NCBI RefSeq assembly: GCF_020181595.1
Contig: NZ_CP084028.1
Coordinates: 3,767,132-3,831,131 of the forward strand
Direction: 5' to 3'
Origin: [Mycobacterium] vasticus
GTDB taxonomy: Bacteria > Actinomycetota > Actinomycetes > Mycobacteriales > Mycobacteriaceae
Length of the DNA stretch: 64,000 nucleotides
The position numbers and the translations under genes were made by a program. Within the stretch, counting starts at the first letter, position 1; every line of letters starts with the position of its first letter. This document shows positions 50,850 to 61,681 of the stretch, in pieces. Under the pieces are notes generated by a model. It was not told the DNA's origin. It worked only from the letters and a program-made list of their open reading frames with translations, and ran no database searches.

Positions 50850-50954
50850 CTGCGCCGCCCCACCTCGTCGCTTCGTCGCGTCACGCCACCGGCCCGCATT
50901 GCCCGACTGTACCTGGACAAAGTCAATCCGCGTGTCGCCTGGCTCCGGCGATTC

Positions 50955-51440
50955 TCACCCGGTTTGATTTCCGTTCACCGGCCCCGACGTGCCCGAATCC
51001 TCGGGGGACTTGCAACAGTTCTGCAGCCACAGCGCGGCGGCGAGCAAAGCCAGCGCGCTGGCCGCGGCGACCACCGCACCGCCGGTGTCCTCGGCGGCCA
51101 CACGCAGCACGGACCGCTGCCGCAGCAGGAAGCACAGCACCCCGGCCCAGAAACCCAGCACCAGCGCCCCCACCCAGGCCGACGCCTTGGCGACCACCAC
51201 GGTGCGCGCAACTGCCAGCGGATGCAGCCGCCCCGGCCCGTAGCCGATGTCGCCGGCGTCGATCCTGGTCCGCACGTAGCGGCCCCAGCCGGCCTCGGCG
51301 ACCGCCGCCACCAGCAGCGAAATCCCGCTCCAGACGGTGATCGGCGGGAACCATCGATACACCTGCCCGACCGCCAGGTAGCTGATCACGGCCACCACTG
51401 CCGCGGCGGCGGCGACGTCGCGGCCGCGGGTCGGGCCCAT
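50955..51440 (-). CDS. DUF3180 membrane protein
   Basis: This 161-residue protein (Rv3605c position) has about four membrane helices and the DUF3180 features Gly-Pro-Thr-Arg at the start and Gly-Tyr-Gly-Pro-Gly-Arg-Leu-His-Pro-Leu-Ala-Val-Ala-Arg in the middle. Its start overlaps the folK stop (TGATG). Role unknown; it is consistently found after folK in actinobacteria. Confidence 0.88.
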   Translation of the reverse strand: MGPTRGRDVAAAAAVVAVISYLAVGQVYRWFPPITVWSGISLLVAAVAEAGWGRYVRTRIDAGDIGYGPGRLHPLAVARTVVVAKASAWVGALVLGFWAGVLCFLLRQRSVLRVAAEDTGGAVVAAASALALLAAALWLQNCCKSPEDSGTSGPVNGNQTG

Positions 51441-51970
51441 CAGCGCTCACCGGCCGGGTGCAGCACCAGCTCGGTCAGCCGCAGCGAGTCGCGGTCGGCG
51501 GGTTCCAGCTCGGCCAGCAGACCGGCCACCGGGCATCGTCGTCCCGCCACCGTCAGTTCGGCGTCCGGCTCGATCTGCAGCCACGGCACCATCACGAACG
51601 CGCGCAGGTGAGCCAGTGGATGCGGCAGGGTCAGCGTGCTGTCGCGGGACAACAGTTCCGGTTCGCCGGGCTCGCGGCAGCTGATCACGTCGATGTCCAG
51701 GGTGCGCGGGCCCCAGCGTTCGCCGCGCACCCGGTCGGCCGCCTGCTCGAGTTCGTGGGCCCGGCGCAGCCAGCCGGGACCGTCGGTGGCGGGATCGTCG
51801 ACGACCAGTGCCGCGTTGAGGAAGCGGCCCTGATCGACCACGCCCCAGGCCTCGGTCTCATACACCGGCGACACCGCGCGCACCGCCGCTCCGAAGCCGT
51901 CGACCGCGGACTGCAGCCGGGCCAGCCGGTCGCCGAGGTTGGAGCCGATGGACAGCACCGCTTGCGTCAT
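51440..51970 (-). CDS. folK: FolK, hydroxymethyldihydropterin pyrophosphokinase
   Basis: FolK activates the pterin before condensation with p-aminobenzoate. The 176-residue protein shows Ser-Ile-Gly-Ser-Asn-Leu-Gly-Asp-Arg at the start and the signature Gly-Pro-Arg-Thr-Leu-Asp-Ile-Asp. It overlaps folB (ATGA). Confidence 0.95.
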   Translation of the reverse strand: MTQAVLSIGSNLGDRLARLQSAVDGFGAAVRAVSPVYETEAWGVVDQGRFLNAALVVDDPATDGPGWLRRAHELEQAADRVRGERWGPRTLDIDVISCREPGEPELLSRDSTLTLPHPLAHLRAFVMVPWLQIEPDAELTVAGRRCPVAGLLAELEPADRDSLRLTELVLHPAGER

Positions 51971-52356
51971 GCCGGGATCACCGTGCCGCGCCGGTCACGC
52001 CGGGAACGCCGCGCCACCACCGCGACGTCGTCGAAGGTGAGCGGGATCGGGGCGTGTGGTTTGTGCAGCGTGACCTCCACGGCCTGCACCCGGTCATCGG
52101 CCATCACCTCCTCGGCGATCTCGGCGGCGACGGTCTCGATGAGATCGCGCGGCGGGCCGGCGATGATGTCCGCGGCCCGCTGGGCCAGCACCCCGTAGTC
52201 GTAGGTGTCGGCCAGCGCGTCGCTGGCGGCGGCCGGTACCAGATCCATCCAGACGGTGATGTCGACGACGAAGTCCTGGCCGTCGGCCCGCTCGTGGCCG
52301 AAGACGCCGTGGTTGCCACGAACCTTCAAGCCGCGCAACTCGATCCGGTCAGTCAT
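51967..52356 (-). CDS. folB: FolB, dihydroneopterin aldolase
   Basis: FolB converts dihydroneopterin to hydroxymethyldihydropterin. The 129-residue protein has Gly-Asn-His-Gly-Val-Phe-Gly-His-Glu near the start, Tyr-Asp-Tyr-Gly-Val-Leu-Ala, and a late Lys-Pro-His-Ala-Pro-Ile. The ATG at 52356 overlaps folP1 by 8 bp. Confidence 0.95.
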   Translation of the reverse strand: MTDRIELRGLKVRGNHGVFGHERADGQDFVVDITVWMDLVPAAASDALADTYDYGVLAQRAADIIAGPPRDLIETVAAEIAEEVMADDRVQAVEVTLHKPHAPIPLTFDDVAVVARRSRRDRRGTVIPA

Positions 52357-53185
52357 CGCTGACGCCTCCTTGACTCCAAGCCTCCAGGACCCGTAATGCG
52401 TCGACCGAGGCCCGCACGTCGTGCACGCGCACGCCCCAGGCGCCGTGCAGTCCGGCCAGCGCCGAGACCACCGCGGTGGCGGTCTCGCGCTCGGCCGGGG
52501 GCCGGGGCGCGCCGTCGGCCCCGGACAGCAGCGTACCGAGGAACCGCTTGCGGGAGGCCCCGACAAGCACTGGGATGCCGGTGCCGACCAGCTGCGGCAG
52601 TGCGTGCAGCAGGGCCCAATTGTGTTGCGCTGTCTTGGCGAAACCCAGACCGGGATCGACAATCAGGTTCGCCGGGTCCACGCCGGCGGCCACCGCGGCG
52701 TCGACGGCGGCCAGCAGGTCCGCCCGGACCTCGGTGGCGACGTCGCGGTACTCGGGTACCCGATGCGGGTCCCCGGGATCCACCGGCCGCCAGTGCATCA
52801 GCACCCACCGGGCACCCGAGGAGGCCAGCAGTGGCGCCATCGCAGGGTCGGCCCGGCCGCCGGAGACGTCATTGACGATCCGGGCGCCGCAGTCCAGCGC
52901 GGCCCGGGCCACGTCGGCGTTCATCGTGTCGATGCTGACAGTTATCCCTTGGGCAGCAAGGGCTTTGACGACCGGAACCACCCGCTGCGCCTCGGCCTGC
53001 GGATCGACACGGACCGCACCGGGCCGGGTCGACTCACCGCCGACATCGATGATCGCCGCGCCCGCAGCCGCCAGTGCCGCACCGTGCTCGACGGCACGAT
53101 CAGCGCTGAGATAACGCCCGCCATCGGAGAACGAGTCGGCGGTGACGTTGACCACCCCGACGATCTGGACGCGGGTCGGGCTCAC
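52349..53185 (-). CDS. folP1: FolP1, dihydropteroate synthase
   Basis: FolP1 condenses the activated pterin with p-aminobenzoate and is the sulfonamide target. The 278-residue TIM barrel shows [19 protein letters not shown], and Gly-Ala-Ser-Arg-Lys-Arg-Phe-Leu. The GTG at 53185 overlaps the folE stop (GTGA). Confidence 0.95.
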   Translation of the reverse strand: MSPTRVQIVGVVNVTADSFSDGGRYLSADRAVEHGAALAAAGAAIIDVGGESTRPGAVRVDPQAEAQRVVPVVKALAAQGITVSIDTMNADVARAALDCGARIVNDVSGGRADPAMAPLLASSGARWVLMHWRPVDPGDPHRVPEYRDVATEVRADLLAAVDAAVAAGVDPANLIVDPGLGFAKTAQHNWALLHALPQLVGTGIPVLVGASRKRFLGTLLSGADGAPRPPAERETATAVVSALAGLHGAWGVRVHDVRASVDALRVLEAWSQGGVSDD

Positions 53186-53784
53186 CTGCGCCGAATGAGT
53201 TCCAGGGCTTCGGCGCGCGATGCGCTGTCGGTTTTGAACTGGCCCCGAACCGCCGAAGTCGTGGTGACCGCACCGGGTTTGCGCACCCCGCGCATCGCCA
53301 TGCACAGGTGCTCGGCCTCGACCACCACGATCACTCCGCGCGGGTTGAGTTTGCGCATCAGGGCGTCGGCGACCTGCGCGGTCAGCCGCTCCTGCACCTG
53401 CGGCCGCTTGGCGTACATGTCGACGACCCGCGCCAGCTTGGACAGTCCGGTGATCCGGCCGTCGTAGCCGGGGATGTAGCCGACGTGCGCGACACCGTGG
53501 AACGCCACCAGGTGGTGCTCACAGGTCGAGTACATCGGGATGTCCTTGACGATCACCAGTTCTTCGTGCTGTTCGTCGAACGTCGTCTCCAGCACGGTGT
53601 CCGGGTCGGTGTAGAGCCCGGCGAACATCTCCCGGTAGGCCCGGGCGACCCGCGCCGGGGTGTCGAGCAGGCCCGGCCGATCCGGATTCTCGCCAACGGC
53701 GAACAGCAGCTCACGCACGGCGGCCTCGGCGCGCGCCTGATCGAAGACCGTCGACGTCGGCGTCGACATCACGTTCTCACTCAC
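53182..53784 (-). CDS. folE: FolE, GTP cyclohydrolase I
   Basis: FolE opens GTP to start folate synthesis. The 200-residue protein has the zinc motif Ser-Thr-Cys-Glu-His-His and the later Cys of [10 protein letters not shown]. I chose the GTG at 53784 (overlapping the ftsH end by 8 bp), which gives the usual length; an ATG at 53769 would shorten it by five residues. Confidence 0.94.
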   Translation of the reverse strand: MSENVMSTPTSTVFDQARAEAAVRELLFAVGENPDRPGLLDTPARVARAYREMFAGLYTDPDTVLETTFDEQHEELVIVKDIPMYSTCEHHLVAFHGVAHVGYIPGYDGRITGLSKLARVVDMYAKRPQVQERLTAQVADALMRKLNPRGVIVVVEAEHLCMAMRGVRKPGAVTTTSAVRGQFKTDSASRAEALELIRRR

Positions 53785-56077
53785 CGGACGGCTTCTCCGG
53801 TTCACCGGACGGGCCGGGGTAGGGCTGCGGCTGATACGGCGGATAGTGCTGGGCGGGCGGGTAACCCTGCTGCGGCCAGTGCTGCGGCGGATACCAGTAA
53901 CCGCCCTGCTGCTGCGGCTGCTGCGGTGGCTGCTGCTGTGGCGGCGGCCAGCCGGGTGCATGCCAGCCCGCCGGCGCACCGTAGTCGGGGCCGGGCGCAG
54001 CGCCGTTGCCGCCCCCGTTGGGCGAGCCGTTGGCCGCAGTCGACACCGCGTCGCGGGAGGCCTGGGCGATGGCGGCCTTGAACGCCGGCTCGGGCTGCTG
54101 CTGCGGCCAGGGCTCACCGCGCTCGATGGCCAGCTCGCCGGGGGTCTTGATCGGCGGCTTGTCGGACGGCACCCGGCCACCGAAGTCGTCGAACGCGGTC
54201 AGTCGAGGCCGCTTGGTCACCTCACCGAAGATCCTCTCCAGGTCGACGCGGTGCAGCGTCTCCTTCTCCAGCAGTTCGCCCGCCAGCACGTCGAGGACGT
54301 CGCGGTACTCGGTGAGGATCTCCCAGGCCTCGGTGTGCGCGGCCTCGATCAGCTTGCGCACCTCGTCATCGATGTCGCGGGCCACCTCGTGGGAGTAGTC
54401 GGGCTGGGTGCCCATCGCGCGCCCGACGAACGGATCGCCGTGGTCGCTGCCGTAGCGCACCGCACCGAGCTTGGCGCTCATGCCGTACTCGGTGACCATG
54501 GCGCGCGCCACCGCGGTGGCCTTCTCGATGTCGGAGACCGCGCCGGTGGTCGGCTCGCGGAACACCAGCTCCTCGGCCGCGCGCCCACCCATCGCGAAGA
54601 CCAGCTGGGCGATCATCTCCGAGCGGGTGCGCAGGCCCTTGTCCTCCTCGGGCACGGCCACCGCGTGCCCGCCGGTGCGGCCGCGGGCCAGGATCGTCAC
54701 CTTGTAGACCGGGTCGATGTCGGGCATCGCCCACGCCGCCAGGGTGTGGCCGCCCTCGTGATAGGCGGTGATCTTCTTCTCGTGCTCGCTGATGATCCGG
54801 CCCTTGCGCCGGGGCCCGCCGATCACCCGGTCGACGGCCTCCTCCAGCGCGGCAGCGGTGATCACGGTGCCGTTCTCCCGCGCGGTGAGCAGCGCCGCCT
54901 CGTTGATGACGTTGGCCAGATCCGCACCGGACATGCCGACGGTGCGCTTGGCCAGCCCGTCCAGGTCGGCGTCCGGCCCGATCGGCTTGCCGGCCGAATG
55001 CACCCGCAGCACGGCGCGACGGCCGGCGATGTCGGGGTTGGTGACCGGGATCTGGCGATCGAAACGACCTGGCCGCAGCAGCGCAGGGTCGAGGATGTCC
55101 GGCCGGTTGGTGGCCGCGATGAGGATGACCCCGGCTCGCTCACCGAAGCCGTCCATCTCCACCAGCAGCTGGTTGAGCGTCTGCTCGCGCTCGTCGTGGC
55201 CGCCGCCCATTCCGGCGCCGCGCTGCCGGCCGACGGCGTCGATCTCGTCGACGAAGATGATGCACGGACTGTTCTGTTTGGCCTGTTCGAACAGGTCGCG
55301 CACCCGGGAGGCGCCGACCCCGACGAACATCTCGACGAAGTCCGAGCCGGAGATGGTGAAGAACGGCACCCCGGCCTCACCGGCCACCGCACGGGCCAGC
55401 AACGTCTTACCGGTGCCGGGCGGACCGTAGAGCAGCACGCCCTTGGGGATCTTGGCGCCCAGCGCCTGGTACCGGCTGGGGTTCTGCAGGAAGTCCTTGA
55501 TCTCGTAGAGCTCCTCGACCGCCTCGTCGACGCCGGCGACGTCGGCGAAGGTGGTCTTGGGCATGTCCTTGCCGAGTTGCTTGGCCTTGGACTTGCCCAT
55601 CCCGAATCCCATTCGGGCGCCGCCCTGCATCCGGGAGAACATCACGAACAGCCCGATCAGCAGCAGCATCGGCAGCATGTAGATCAACAGTGAACCGAGC
55701 ACGCTGCCCTGGTTGACGACGGTGTTGATCTCGGCTTTCTTGCTCATCAGCGCGGTGTAGAGCGGTACGGCGTACCCGGTCGGGTACTTGGTGATCAGCT
55801 TGTCGACCTGCTCGGACTTCTCCGCCCGGCCGGACTTCGACGCACCGGAGGACACGTCCACGCTGGTGATCGGCTCTTTGAGGGTCAGCCGCAGCTGCTG
55901 TTCCCGGTCGTCGATCTGGGCGCTTTTGACGTTGCCCTGGTGGATCTGGGACACCGCGACGGAGGTGTCGACGGGCTTGTATCCGCGGGTGTCGTCACTG
56001 AAATAGAAGAAGGACCAGCCGAGCAGCAGGACCACTGCGATCGCGGTGATGGTGCGGATGACGTTTTTGCGATTCAT
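53777..56077 (-). CDS. ftsH: FtsH, membrane AAA+ zinc metalloprotease
   Basis: FtsH degrades misfolded membrane proteins and short-lived regulators. The 766-residue protein has two membrane helices (about 7-26 and 112-132), Walker A Gly-Pro-Pro-Gly-Thr-Gly-Lys-Thr, Walker B Ile-Ile-Phe-Val-Asp-Glu-Ile-Asp, the zinc motif His440-Glu-Gly-Gly-His444, and a Pro/Gln/Tyr-rich C-terminal tail (~690-766) common in actinobacteria. The ATG at 56077 begins Met-Asn-Arg-Lys-Asn-Val. It heads the folE-folP1-folB-folK operon. Confidence 0.96.
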   Translation of the reverse strand: MNRKNVIRTITAIAVVLLLGWSFFYFSDDTRGYKPVDTSVAVSQIHQGNVKSAQIDDREQQLRLTLKEPITSVDVSSGASKSGRAEKSEQVDKLITKYPTGYAVPLYTALMSKKAEINTVVNQGSVLGSLLIYMLPMLLLIGLFVMFSRMQGGARMGFGMGKSKAKQLGKDMPKTTFADVAGVDEAVEELYEIKDFLQNPSRYQALGAKIPKGVLLYGPPGTGKTLLARAVAGEAGVPFFTISGSDFVEMFVGVGASRVRDLFEQAKQNSPCIIFVDEIDAVGRQRGAGMGGGHDEREQTLNQLLVEMDGFGERAGVILIAATNRPDILDPALLRPGRFDRQIPVTNPDIAGRRAVLRVHSAGKPIGPDADLDGLAKRTVGMSGADLANVINEAALLTARENGTVITAAALEEAVDRVIGGPRRKGRIISEHEKKITAYHEGGHTLAAWAMPDIDPVYKVTILARGRTGGHAVAVPEEDKGLRTRSEMIAQLVFAMGGRAAEELVFREPTTGAVSDIEKATAVARAMVTEYGMSAKLGAVRYGSDHGDPFVGRAMGTQPDYSHEVARDIDDEVRKLIEAAHTEAWEILTEYRDVLDVLAGELLEKETLHRVDLERIFGEVTKRPRLTAFDDFGGRVPSDKPPIKTPGELAIERGEPWPQQQPEPAFKAAIAQASRDAVSTAANGSPNGGGNGAAPGPDYGAPAGWHAPGWPPPQQQPPQQPQQQGGYWYPPQHWPQQGYPPAQHYPPYQPQPYPGPSGEPEKPSGE

Positions 56078-56175
56078 CAGACATCGGCCGTTAGCGGCCA
56101 GATCCTTCCAATACATGCAGCTGGGCAAGTTCAGGTTACCGTCCGCCCTCGACAGCGGGGAGATTCGGTGAGACG

Positions 56176-57147
56176 GTGGCCACCGTGACCCAGCGTCTTG
56201 TGGAAACCAACGGCGTGACCCTGCGGGTCACCGAGGCCGGTGAACACAACGGGCCCGGTGCTCCGGTCGTCCTGTTGGCGCACGGATTCCCGGAGCTGGC
56301 CTACTCGTGGCGGCATCAGATCCCGGTGCTGGCCGACGCCGGCTTCCATGTGCTGGCCCCCGATCAGCGGGGCTACGGCGGTTCGTCGCGGCCCGACGAC
56401 ATCGCCGCCTACGACATCCACGCGCTGACCGGGGACCTGGTCGGCCTGCTCGACGACGTCGGAGCCGACCGTGCGATCTGGATCGGCCACGACTGGGGGG
56501 CGCCGGTGGTGTGGAACGCCGCTCTGCTGCACCCCGACCGGGTGGCCGCGGTCGCGGGGTTGAGCGTGCCCCCGACACCGCGGCCCCAGCAGCGGCCGAC
56601 CCAGGCGTGGCGGCAGCTGTTCGGCGACAACTTCTTCTACATCCTGTACTTCCAGCAACCCGGTGTCGCCGACGCCGAACTCGACGGCGACCCGGCCCGC
56701 TCCATCCGCCGCATGCTCGGCAGCCTGAGCCCCACCGACAAAGCCGCGGCGCTGCAGATGGTGGCCCCCGGGCCGGCGGGCTTCATCGACCGGCTTCCCG
56801 AGCCCGACCGGCTGCCGGGCTGGATCAGCCAGGCAGAGGTGAACCACTACGTCGACACCTTCACCCGGACCGGCTTCACCGGGGGACTGAACTGGTATCG
56901 CAACTTCGACCGCAACTGGGAGAGCACCGCGCACCTGGCCGGGGCGACCACCGATGTGCCGGCGTTGTTCATCGCCGGAACCGCCGATCCGGTGCTGTCG
57001 TTCACCCGCCGCGATCGGGCCACCGAGGTGGCCACCGGGCCCTACCGCGAAGTGCTCATCGAAGGAGCAGGTCACTGGCTGCAACAGGAACGTCCCGACG
57101 AGGTGAACGCCGAACTGCTGCAGTTCCTGGCGGGCCTGCCGGCATGA
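56176..57147 (+). CDS. ephA: EphA, epoxide hydrolase
   Basis: EphA is an alpha/beta-fold epoxide hydrolase of 323 residues. Nucleophile Asp106 lies in Gly-His-Asp-Trp-Gly-Ala; His-Gly-Phe-Pro-Glu forms the oxyanion hole; the lid Tyr residues lie in Phe-Tyr-Ile-Leu-Tyr and Trp-Tyr-Arg-Asn; the catalytic His is in Gly-Ala-Gly-His-Trp. It agrees closely with Rv3617. A GTG start was used. The stop overlaps the next start (ATGA). Confidence 0.93.
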   Translation: MATVTQRLVETNGVTLRVTEAGEHNGPGAPVVLLAHGFPELAYSWRHQIPVLADAGFHVLAPDQRGYGGSSRPDDIAAYDIHALTGDLVGLLDDVGADRAIWIGHDWGAPVVWNAALLHPDRVAAVAGLSVPPTPRPQQRPTQAWRQLFGDNFFYILYFQQPGVADAELDGDPARSIRRMLGSLSPTDKAAALQMVAPGPAGFIDRLPEPDRLPGWISQAEVNHYVDTFTRTGFTGGLNWYRNFDRNWESTAHLAGATTDVPALFIAGTADPVLSFTRRDRATEVATGPYREVLIEGAGHWLQQERPDEVNAELLQFLAGLPA

Positions 57148-58391
57148 ACACCCGGCCTCCGCTGCGGTTCGGGGTGTTCATCACCCCGTTCCACGCCTTG
57201 GGCCAATCACCCACCGTCGCACTGGAATACGACCTGGAACGAGTCGTCGCGCTGGACCGGCTCGGCTTCGACGAAGCCTGGTTCGGCGAACACCACTCCG
57301 GCGGGTACGAGCTGATCGCCTGCCCCGAGGTGTTCATCGCGGCGGCCGCCGAGCGCACCAAGCACATCCGGCTGGGCACCGGGGTGGTCTCGCTGCCCTA
57401 TCACCACCCACTGATGGTGGCCGACCGCTGGGTGCTGCTGGATCATCTCACCCGGGGCCGGGTGATGTTCGGCGCCGGGCCGGGCGCACTGCCCACCGAC
57501 GCCCACATGATGGGTATCGACCCGGTCGAGCAGCGCCGGATGATGCAGGAGTCCCTGGAGGCGATCCTGGCGCTGCTGCGGGCCGAACCGGGTGAACTCG
57601 TCACCCGGTACTCAGACTGGTTCACCCTGCGTGATGCGGCGCTGCACATCCGGCCCTACACCTGGCCGTACCCGGAGATCTCCTGCGCGGCAATGGTCTC
57701 CCCGTCCGGCCCGCGACTAGCCGGCGCGCTGGGCACATCGCTGCTGTCGCTGTCGATGTCGGTGCCGGGCGGTTTCGCCGCCGTGGAGACGGCTTGGGAG
57801 GTGGTGCGCGATCAGGCCGCCAAGGCCGGGCGTGACGAGCCGGACCGGGGTGACTGGCGGGTGCTGAGCATCATGCACGTCGCCGACACCCGCGAGCAGG
57901 CGATCGCCGACTGCACCTACGGCCTGCAGGATTTCGCGAACTATTTCGGGGCGGCCGGATTCGTCCCCTTGGCCAGCGAAGTCGAAGGCTCACCGCAGAC
58001 GCCCGCCGAGTTCGTGGAGGCCTATGCCGCCGCCGGCAGCGCCTGCATCGGCACCCCCGACGACGCGATCGCTCACATCACCGACCTGCTCGAGCGTTCC
58101 GGCGGGTTCGGCACCCTGCTGTTGCTGGGCCACGACTGGGCCTCGCCGGAAGCCACCTATCACAGCTATGAACTGTTGGCCCGCAAGGTTATTCCACACT
58201 TCAAGGGCCAGCTCGCCGCGCCCCGGGCATCACACGAATGGGCCAGGGGCATGCGGGACACGCTCTTCGGCCGCGCCGGTCAGGCAATCCAGAACGTCAT
58301 CGTCGAGCACGTGGCCGAGTCCGGCGGTTTAGCGAGCCTCGACGAAGGAGAGGTGAAGCTGGAACCGCCGCAAGAACGGGGCCAGACCTAG
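57144..58391 (+). CDS. Luciferase-like (LLM class) flavin monooxygenase (Rv3618-like)
   Basis: This 415-residue bacterial-luciferase-like TIM-barrel monooxygenase shows Phe-Gly-Glu-His-His-Ser-Gly-Gly-Tyr near the start and Gly-Thr-Gly-Val-Val-Ser-Leu-Pro-Tyr-His-His-Pro. It would use reduced flavin and oxygen on an unknown substrate. Coupling to ephA suggests the two act in one pathway, oxidation followed by epoxide opening (inference). Confidence 0.9.
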   Translation: MNTRPPLRFGVFITPFHALGQSPTVALEYDLERVVALDRLGFDEAWFGEHHSGGYELIACPEVFIAAAAERTKHIRLGTGVVSLPYHHPLMVADRWVLLDHLTRGRVMFGAGPGALPTDAHMMGIDPVEQRRMMQESLEAILALLRAEPGELVTRYSDWFTLRDAALHIRPYTWPYPEISCAAMVSPSGPRLAGALGTSLLSLSMSVPGGFAAVETAWEVVRDQAAKAGRDEPDRGDWRVLSIMHVADTREQAIADCTYGLQDFANYFGAAGFVPLASEVEGSPQTPAEFVEAYAAAGSACIGTPDDAIAHITDLLERSGGFGTLLLLGHDWASPEATYHSYELLARKVIPHFKGQLAAPRASHEWARGMRDTLFGRAGQAIQNVIVEHVAESGGLASLDEGEVKLEPPQERGQT

Positions 58392-59248
58392 GCTCGTGGC
58401 TTGGGGAAGGCGCCGGCGTCGATCAGTTGCTTCGACCAACCGCCCACCAGCTCGACCAGCTCACCCAGGTTGTCGCCCAGGTTGGCCACGATCGGGGCGC
58501 AGACCGCGTCGGTGGCCACCTCGATCGCCTCGCGGGCGACCTGCCCGGCCTCGGTGATCACGCCGCCGCGCGCCAGGCCCCGTTCGGCCAGCCGCTCCTC
58601 ACCGCCGTCCAGATCCTCAGCGCTGAACGCCCGGGACCGCACGTAGCTGCGCGGCGCCAGCCCCCGGTAGAGCTCGGTGAGCAACCCGATCTGCGGCCCG
58701 TCGAAACCCGCTGAGGCCCAAGCGTTCACGTGCCCATCGCCGCGATACTCCCGCAGCTGGTCGGCCAGCTGCCAGGCCCGCGCCAGCGGATCCTCGGGAA
58801 GCCCCTCGGCGACCAGCCCGGCGAACAGCGGCTTACCGGCCACCGCCAGGCCCGCGACGGCGCGGTGCAGCAGCACCAGCGCACGGTCCAGGCCGTCCGG
58901 CGCGGCGCCGAGAACCCGGCGCAGCTGGGCCAGCGAGCCCTGCGCGCGGGCCGCCCGCAGGCTGGCCGCGTCGGTGAGCGTCCAGCCGTACTGGACCGCC
59001 GGCACCACGACGGCGGGGTTGAACACCCCGAACGTCGCGGCGATCACTTCGCCGGGCGCCTGGCCCAGGGCCGCACCGCGACTGCAGAAGTAGGCGGGAC
59101 CGTCCGGCAGCTCGACGTCCCCGGACTTGCGGGGGCTGGGCGCAAACCCCAGCGTCGCGTAGCCGCTGTGACACTCCGGGGCGAAGTACACCTGCCCGGC
59201 GAAGGCCTCGATGGCACGGGACAGTTCTCTCGACGCCGCGGCGCTCAT
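58388..59248 (-). CDS. SCO6745-family protein
   Basis: This 286-residue protein belongs to a helical actinobacterial family (SCO6745 type), with Phe-Ala-Pro-Glu-Cys at about residue 22, Tyr-Phe-Cys-Ser-Arg-Gly-Ala-Ala-Leu-Gly and a C-terminal winged-helix-like part (Arg-Gly-Gly-Val-Ile-Thr-Glu-Ala-Gly). Function is unknown. I chose the ATG at 59248. It is convergent with the monooxygenase gene (4-bp overlap), at the place where M. tuberculosis carries esx genes. Confidence 0.8.
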   Translation of the reverse strand: MSAAASRELSRAIEAFAGQVYFAPECHSGYATLGFAPSPRKSGDVELPDGPAYFCSRGAALGQAPGEVIAATFGVFNPAVVVPAVQYGWTLTDAASLRAARAQGSLAQLRRVLGAAPDGLDRALVLLHRAVAGLAVAGKPLFAGLVAEGLPEDPLARAWQLADQLREYRGDGHVNAWASAGFDGPQIGLLTELYRGLAPRSYVRSRAFSAEDLDGGEERLAERGLARGGVITEAGQVAREAIEVATDAVCAPIVANLGDNLGELVELVGGWSKQLIDAGAFPKPRA

Positions 59249-59311
59249 CGCACCAGTGTGCCGCACCGATCCTCCCCGGCGTCGCCGGTCGGCTCCGCTA
59301 GGGTGCCAGGC

Positions 59312-60058
59312 ATGCCCACATGCCGCGCGCAGAAGCTTCTCCGCTGGTCGACGACGTTGGCCCTGGCCGGTCTGACAGCCGTCGCAATAGCCGGATGCGA
59401 CTCGAAGCCGAGCGGCGCCGTGGAGGCGGCCCGCCAGGTCACCGTCGTCGGCGAGGGTGAGGTGCAGGGTGTTCCGGACACGCTGACCGCCGAGGCGGGT
59501 ATCGAGTTCGTCGCCGGTGACGTCACCAGCGCGATGAACCAGACCGGCGAGCGCCAGCAGGGCGTGATCGACGCCCTGATCGACGCCGGGGTGGACCGCA
59601 AGGACATCAGCACCACCCAGGTCAGCCTGCAGCCGCAGTACGGCAGCAGCCCCGAGCCGGGCGGCTCGTCGAATATCACCGGCTACCGCGCAAGCAACAC
59701 GATCCGGGTCAAGGTGGAGCGGGATTCGGCGTCGCAGGTGCTGGCCGTCATCGTGCGAGCCGGCGGGGACGCCACCCGGATCAACACCGTCAGCTACTCC
59801 ATCGAGGACGATTCACAACTGGTCAAGGGTGCCCGCGAGCGGGCCTTCAACGACGCCAAGGACCGCGCCGAGCAGTACGCGAACCTGTCCGGCCTGCGAC
59901 TGGGCAAGGTGATCGCGATCTCCGAGGTGGCCGGCGCAACTCCGCCGCCGATGCCGGTTGGAATGCCGATGCCCCGCGCGATGGCCGCCGCGCCCCCGAT
60001 GGAGCCCGGCCAGCAGACCGTCAGCTTCTCGGTGACCGCGACCTGGGAGCTCGGCTAA
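59312..60058 (+). CDS. lpqG: LpqG, SIMPL-domain lipoprotein
   Basis: LpqG is a 248-residue lipoprotein with lipobox Ile-Ala-Gly-Cys (Cys at 29) and one SIMPL/DUF541 domain (Val-Thr-Val-Val-Gly-Glu-Gly-Glu-Val near the start; Ala-Arg-Glu-Arg-Ala-Phe-Asn-Asp-Ala-Lys later). It ends in a Met/Pro-rich loop and a last beta strand. The ATG at 59312 fits the signal peptide; the longer frame from 58730 is antisense to the neighbouring gene. Confidence 0.9.
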   Translation: MPTCRAQKLLRWSTTLALAGLTAVAIAGCDSKPSGAVEAARQVTVVGEGEVQGVPDTLTAEAGIEFVAGDVTSAMNQTGERQQGVIDALIDAGVDRKDISTTQVSLQPQYGSSPEPGGSSNITGYRASNTIRVKVERDSASQVLAVIVRAGGDATRINTVSYSIEDDSQLVKGARERAFNDAKDRAEQYANLSGLRLGKVIAISEVAGATPPPMPVGMPMPRAMAAAPPMEPGQQTVSFSVTATWELG

Positions 60059-60062
60059 AGCT

Positions 60063-60665
60063 TCAGCCCTGATAGACCCGCGGGTCCAGGGTGCCGATGT
60101 AGGGCAGGTCGCGGTAACGCTCGATGTAGTCCAGGCCGTAGCCGACCACGAAGTCGTTGGGGATGTCGAAGCCCACGTAGGTGATGTCGACGCCGAGGCC
60201 CACCGCCTCGGGCTTGCGCAGCAGCGTGCAGACCCGCAGGGACCGGGGCCGGCGGGTGGCCAGGTTGCGCAACAGCCAGGACAGCGTCAGACCGGAGTCC
60301 ACCACGTCCTCGACGATCAGCACATCACGGTCACTGATGTCGCGGTCCAGGTCCTTGAGGATGCGCACCACGCCCGACGACGAGGTGGACGAGCCGTAGG
60401 AGCTGACCGCCATGAACTCGAACTGGGTGGGCAGTGGGATCGCCCGGGCCAGGTCGGTGACGAACAGCACCGCGCCCTTGAGCACGGTGATCAGCAGCAG
60501 GTCGCCGGCATCGTCGAGGTCGCGCCCCTGCGCATAGTCAGCGGCGATCTGCGCACCGAGTTCGGCGGTGCGGGCACGGATCTGCTCCTCGGTCAGCAGC
60601 ACCGATTTGATGTCACCCGCATACGACGCGGGTGTCTCCCCCGGCGAGATCGCAGCCACCAGCAC
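60063..60665 (-). CDS. hpt: Hypoxanthine phosphoribosyltransferase
   Basis: Hpt salvages hypoxanthine and guanine using PRPP. The 200-residue protein has the PRPP loop [14 protein letters not shown] and Ser-Ser-Tyr-Gly-Ser-Ser-Thr. The start is uncertain: GTG at 60665 or the in-frame GTG at 60659. It follows tilS by 59 bp, a conserved tilS-hpt pair. Confidence 0.94.
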   Translation of the reverse strand: MLVAAISPGETPASYAGDIKSVLLTEEQIRARTAELGAQIAADYAQGRDLDDAGDLLLITVLKGAVLFVTDLARAIPLPTQFEFMAVSSYGSSTSSSGVVRILKDLDRDISDRDVLIVEDVVDSGLTLSWLLRNLATRRPRSLRVCTLLRKPEAVGLGVDITYVGFDIPNDFVVGYGLDYIERYRDLPYIGTLDPRVYQG

Positions 60666-60724
60666 AGCGTGCCATGCGCGACGTTCGACAACCAACTCCC
60701 AGCGGGCAAAATCACGCCCGATGC

Positions 60725-61681
60725 TCAGACGGGCTCCCGCCGCAGCCGCAGCAGGCCGCCGGATCGCACCGCGAACAACCGCTCGCCCCGCAGCTGTGAC
60801 CCGATCGCCACCCCGCCCTGCCCGGTCCAGGCGGTGACCAGCCGGTCCACCGCACGGATCTGCAGGTCGGTCAGGCCCCGGCCGCCCCCGGCCAGCAGCC
60901 AGCGCCGGATCGCCGCCCGCCGCACCGGCCCGGGCAGCGACGCCAGGGTTGCCGTGTCCGGGTCGACGGTGTCGTCGGGCAGGGCGGCGGCGGCCAGCGC
61001 GTCGATCAGTTCGGTGTTCTCCCGCAGCGCGGTCGCGGTGCGGGCCAGCGCCTGGGACACACCACCGCCGAGCACGTCCTCCAGCAGCGGCAGCACCTCG
61101 GCGCGCAGCCGCACCCGGGTGTAGCGCGGATCGTCGTTGTGCGGGTCGCGCCACGGCGCCAGGCCCAGCTCCACGCAGGCGGCGACGGTCAGCTCGCGTC
61201 GCACCCCCAGCAGCGGCCGGCACCAGGGCGGGTCCCAGTCGCGCATCCCGGCCATCGATCGCGGACCCGAGCCGCGGCCCAGCCCCAGCAGCACGGTCTC
61301 GGCCTGATCGTCGAGGGTGTGGCCGAGCAGCACCGGGCGCTGTCCGCGGGCGTCGGCCAGGGCGGCGTAACGTGCGGTGCGGGCCGCCGCCTCCGGGCCG
61401 CCCACACTCCCGACCTGTACCGGAATAACCTGCGCGTCAACGCATCCCAGATCCAGCGCCTGCCGGCGGGCGGTCTCGGCCACCTGCGCCGAGCCGGCCT
61501 GCAGACCGTGGTCGACGATCAGCGCCGCGGTCGGCCGCACGCGCGCGGCCACAGCCGTCAGCGCCAGCGAGTCCGGCCCGCCGGAGAGCGCCACCGTCCA
61601 CGGCAGCGCCTCGGGCAGCTGCTGCTGCGCGAACGCCAGCAGTGCGGCACGCAGCGCGGCTACAGCACCCGGTCGATCCAC
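60725..61681 (-). CDS. tilS: TilS, tRNA(Ile)-lysidine synthetase
   Basis: TilS changes C34 of tRNA-Ile(CAU) to lysidine. The 318-residue protein has the PP-loop Ser-Gly-Gly-Pro-Asp-Ser and [11 protein letters not shown]. The GTG at 61681 was chosen (22-bp overlap with the next gene); an in-frame start at 61735 would overlap more. Confidence 0.92.
   Translation of the reverse strand: MDRPGAVAALRAALLAFAQQQLPEALPWTVALSGGPDSLALTAVAARVRPTAALIVDHGLQAGSAQVAETARRQALDLGCVDAQVIPVQVGSVGGPEAAARTARYAALADARGQRPVLLGHTLDDQAETVLLGLGRGSGPRSMAGMRDWDPPWCRPLLGVRRELTVAACVELGLAPWRDPHNDDPRYTRVRLRAEVLPLLEDVLGGGVSQALARTATALRENTELIDALAAAALPDDTVDPDTATLASLPGPVRRAAIRRWLLAGGGRGLTDLQIRAVDRLVTAWTGQGGVAIGSQLRGERLFAVRSGGLLRLRREPV

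Noticed and set aside
53846..55693. 615-codon open frame antisense to ftsH
   Set aside because: It mirrors a fully conserved FtsH in the opposite strand; the product has no recognisable domain and the Arg/Asp/Val/Gly-rich make-up of a high-GC shadow frame.
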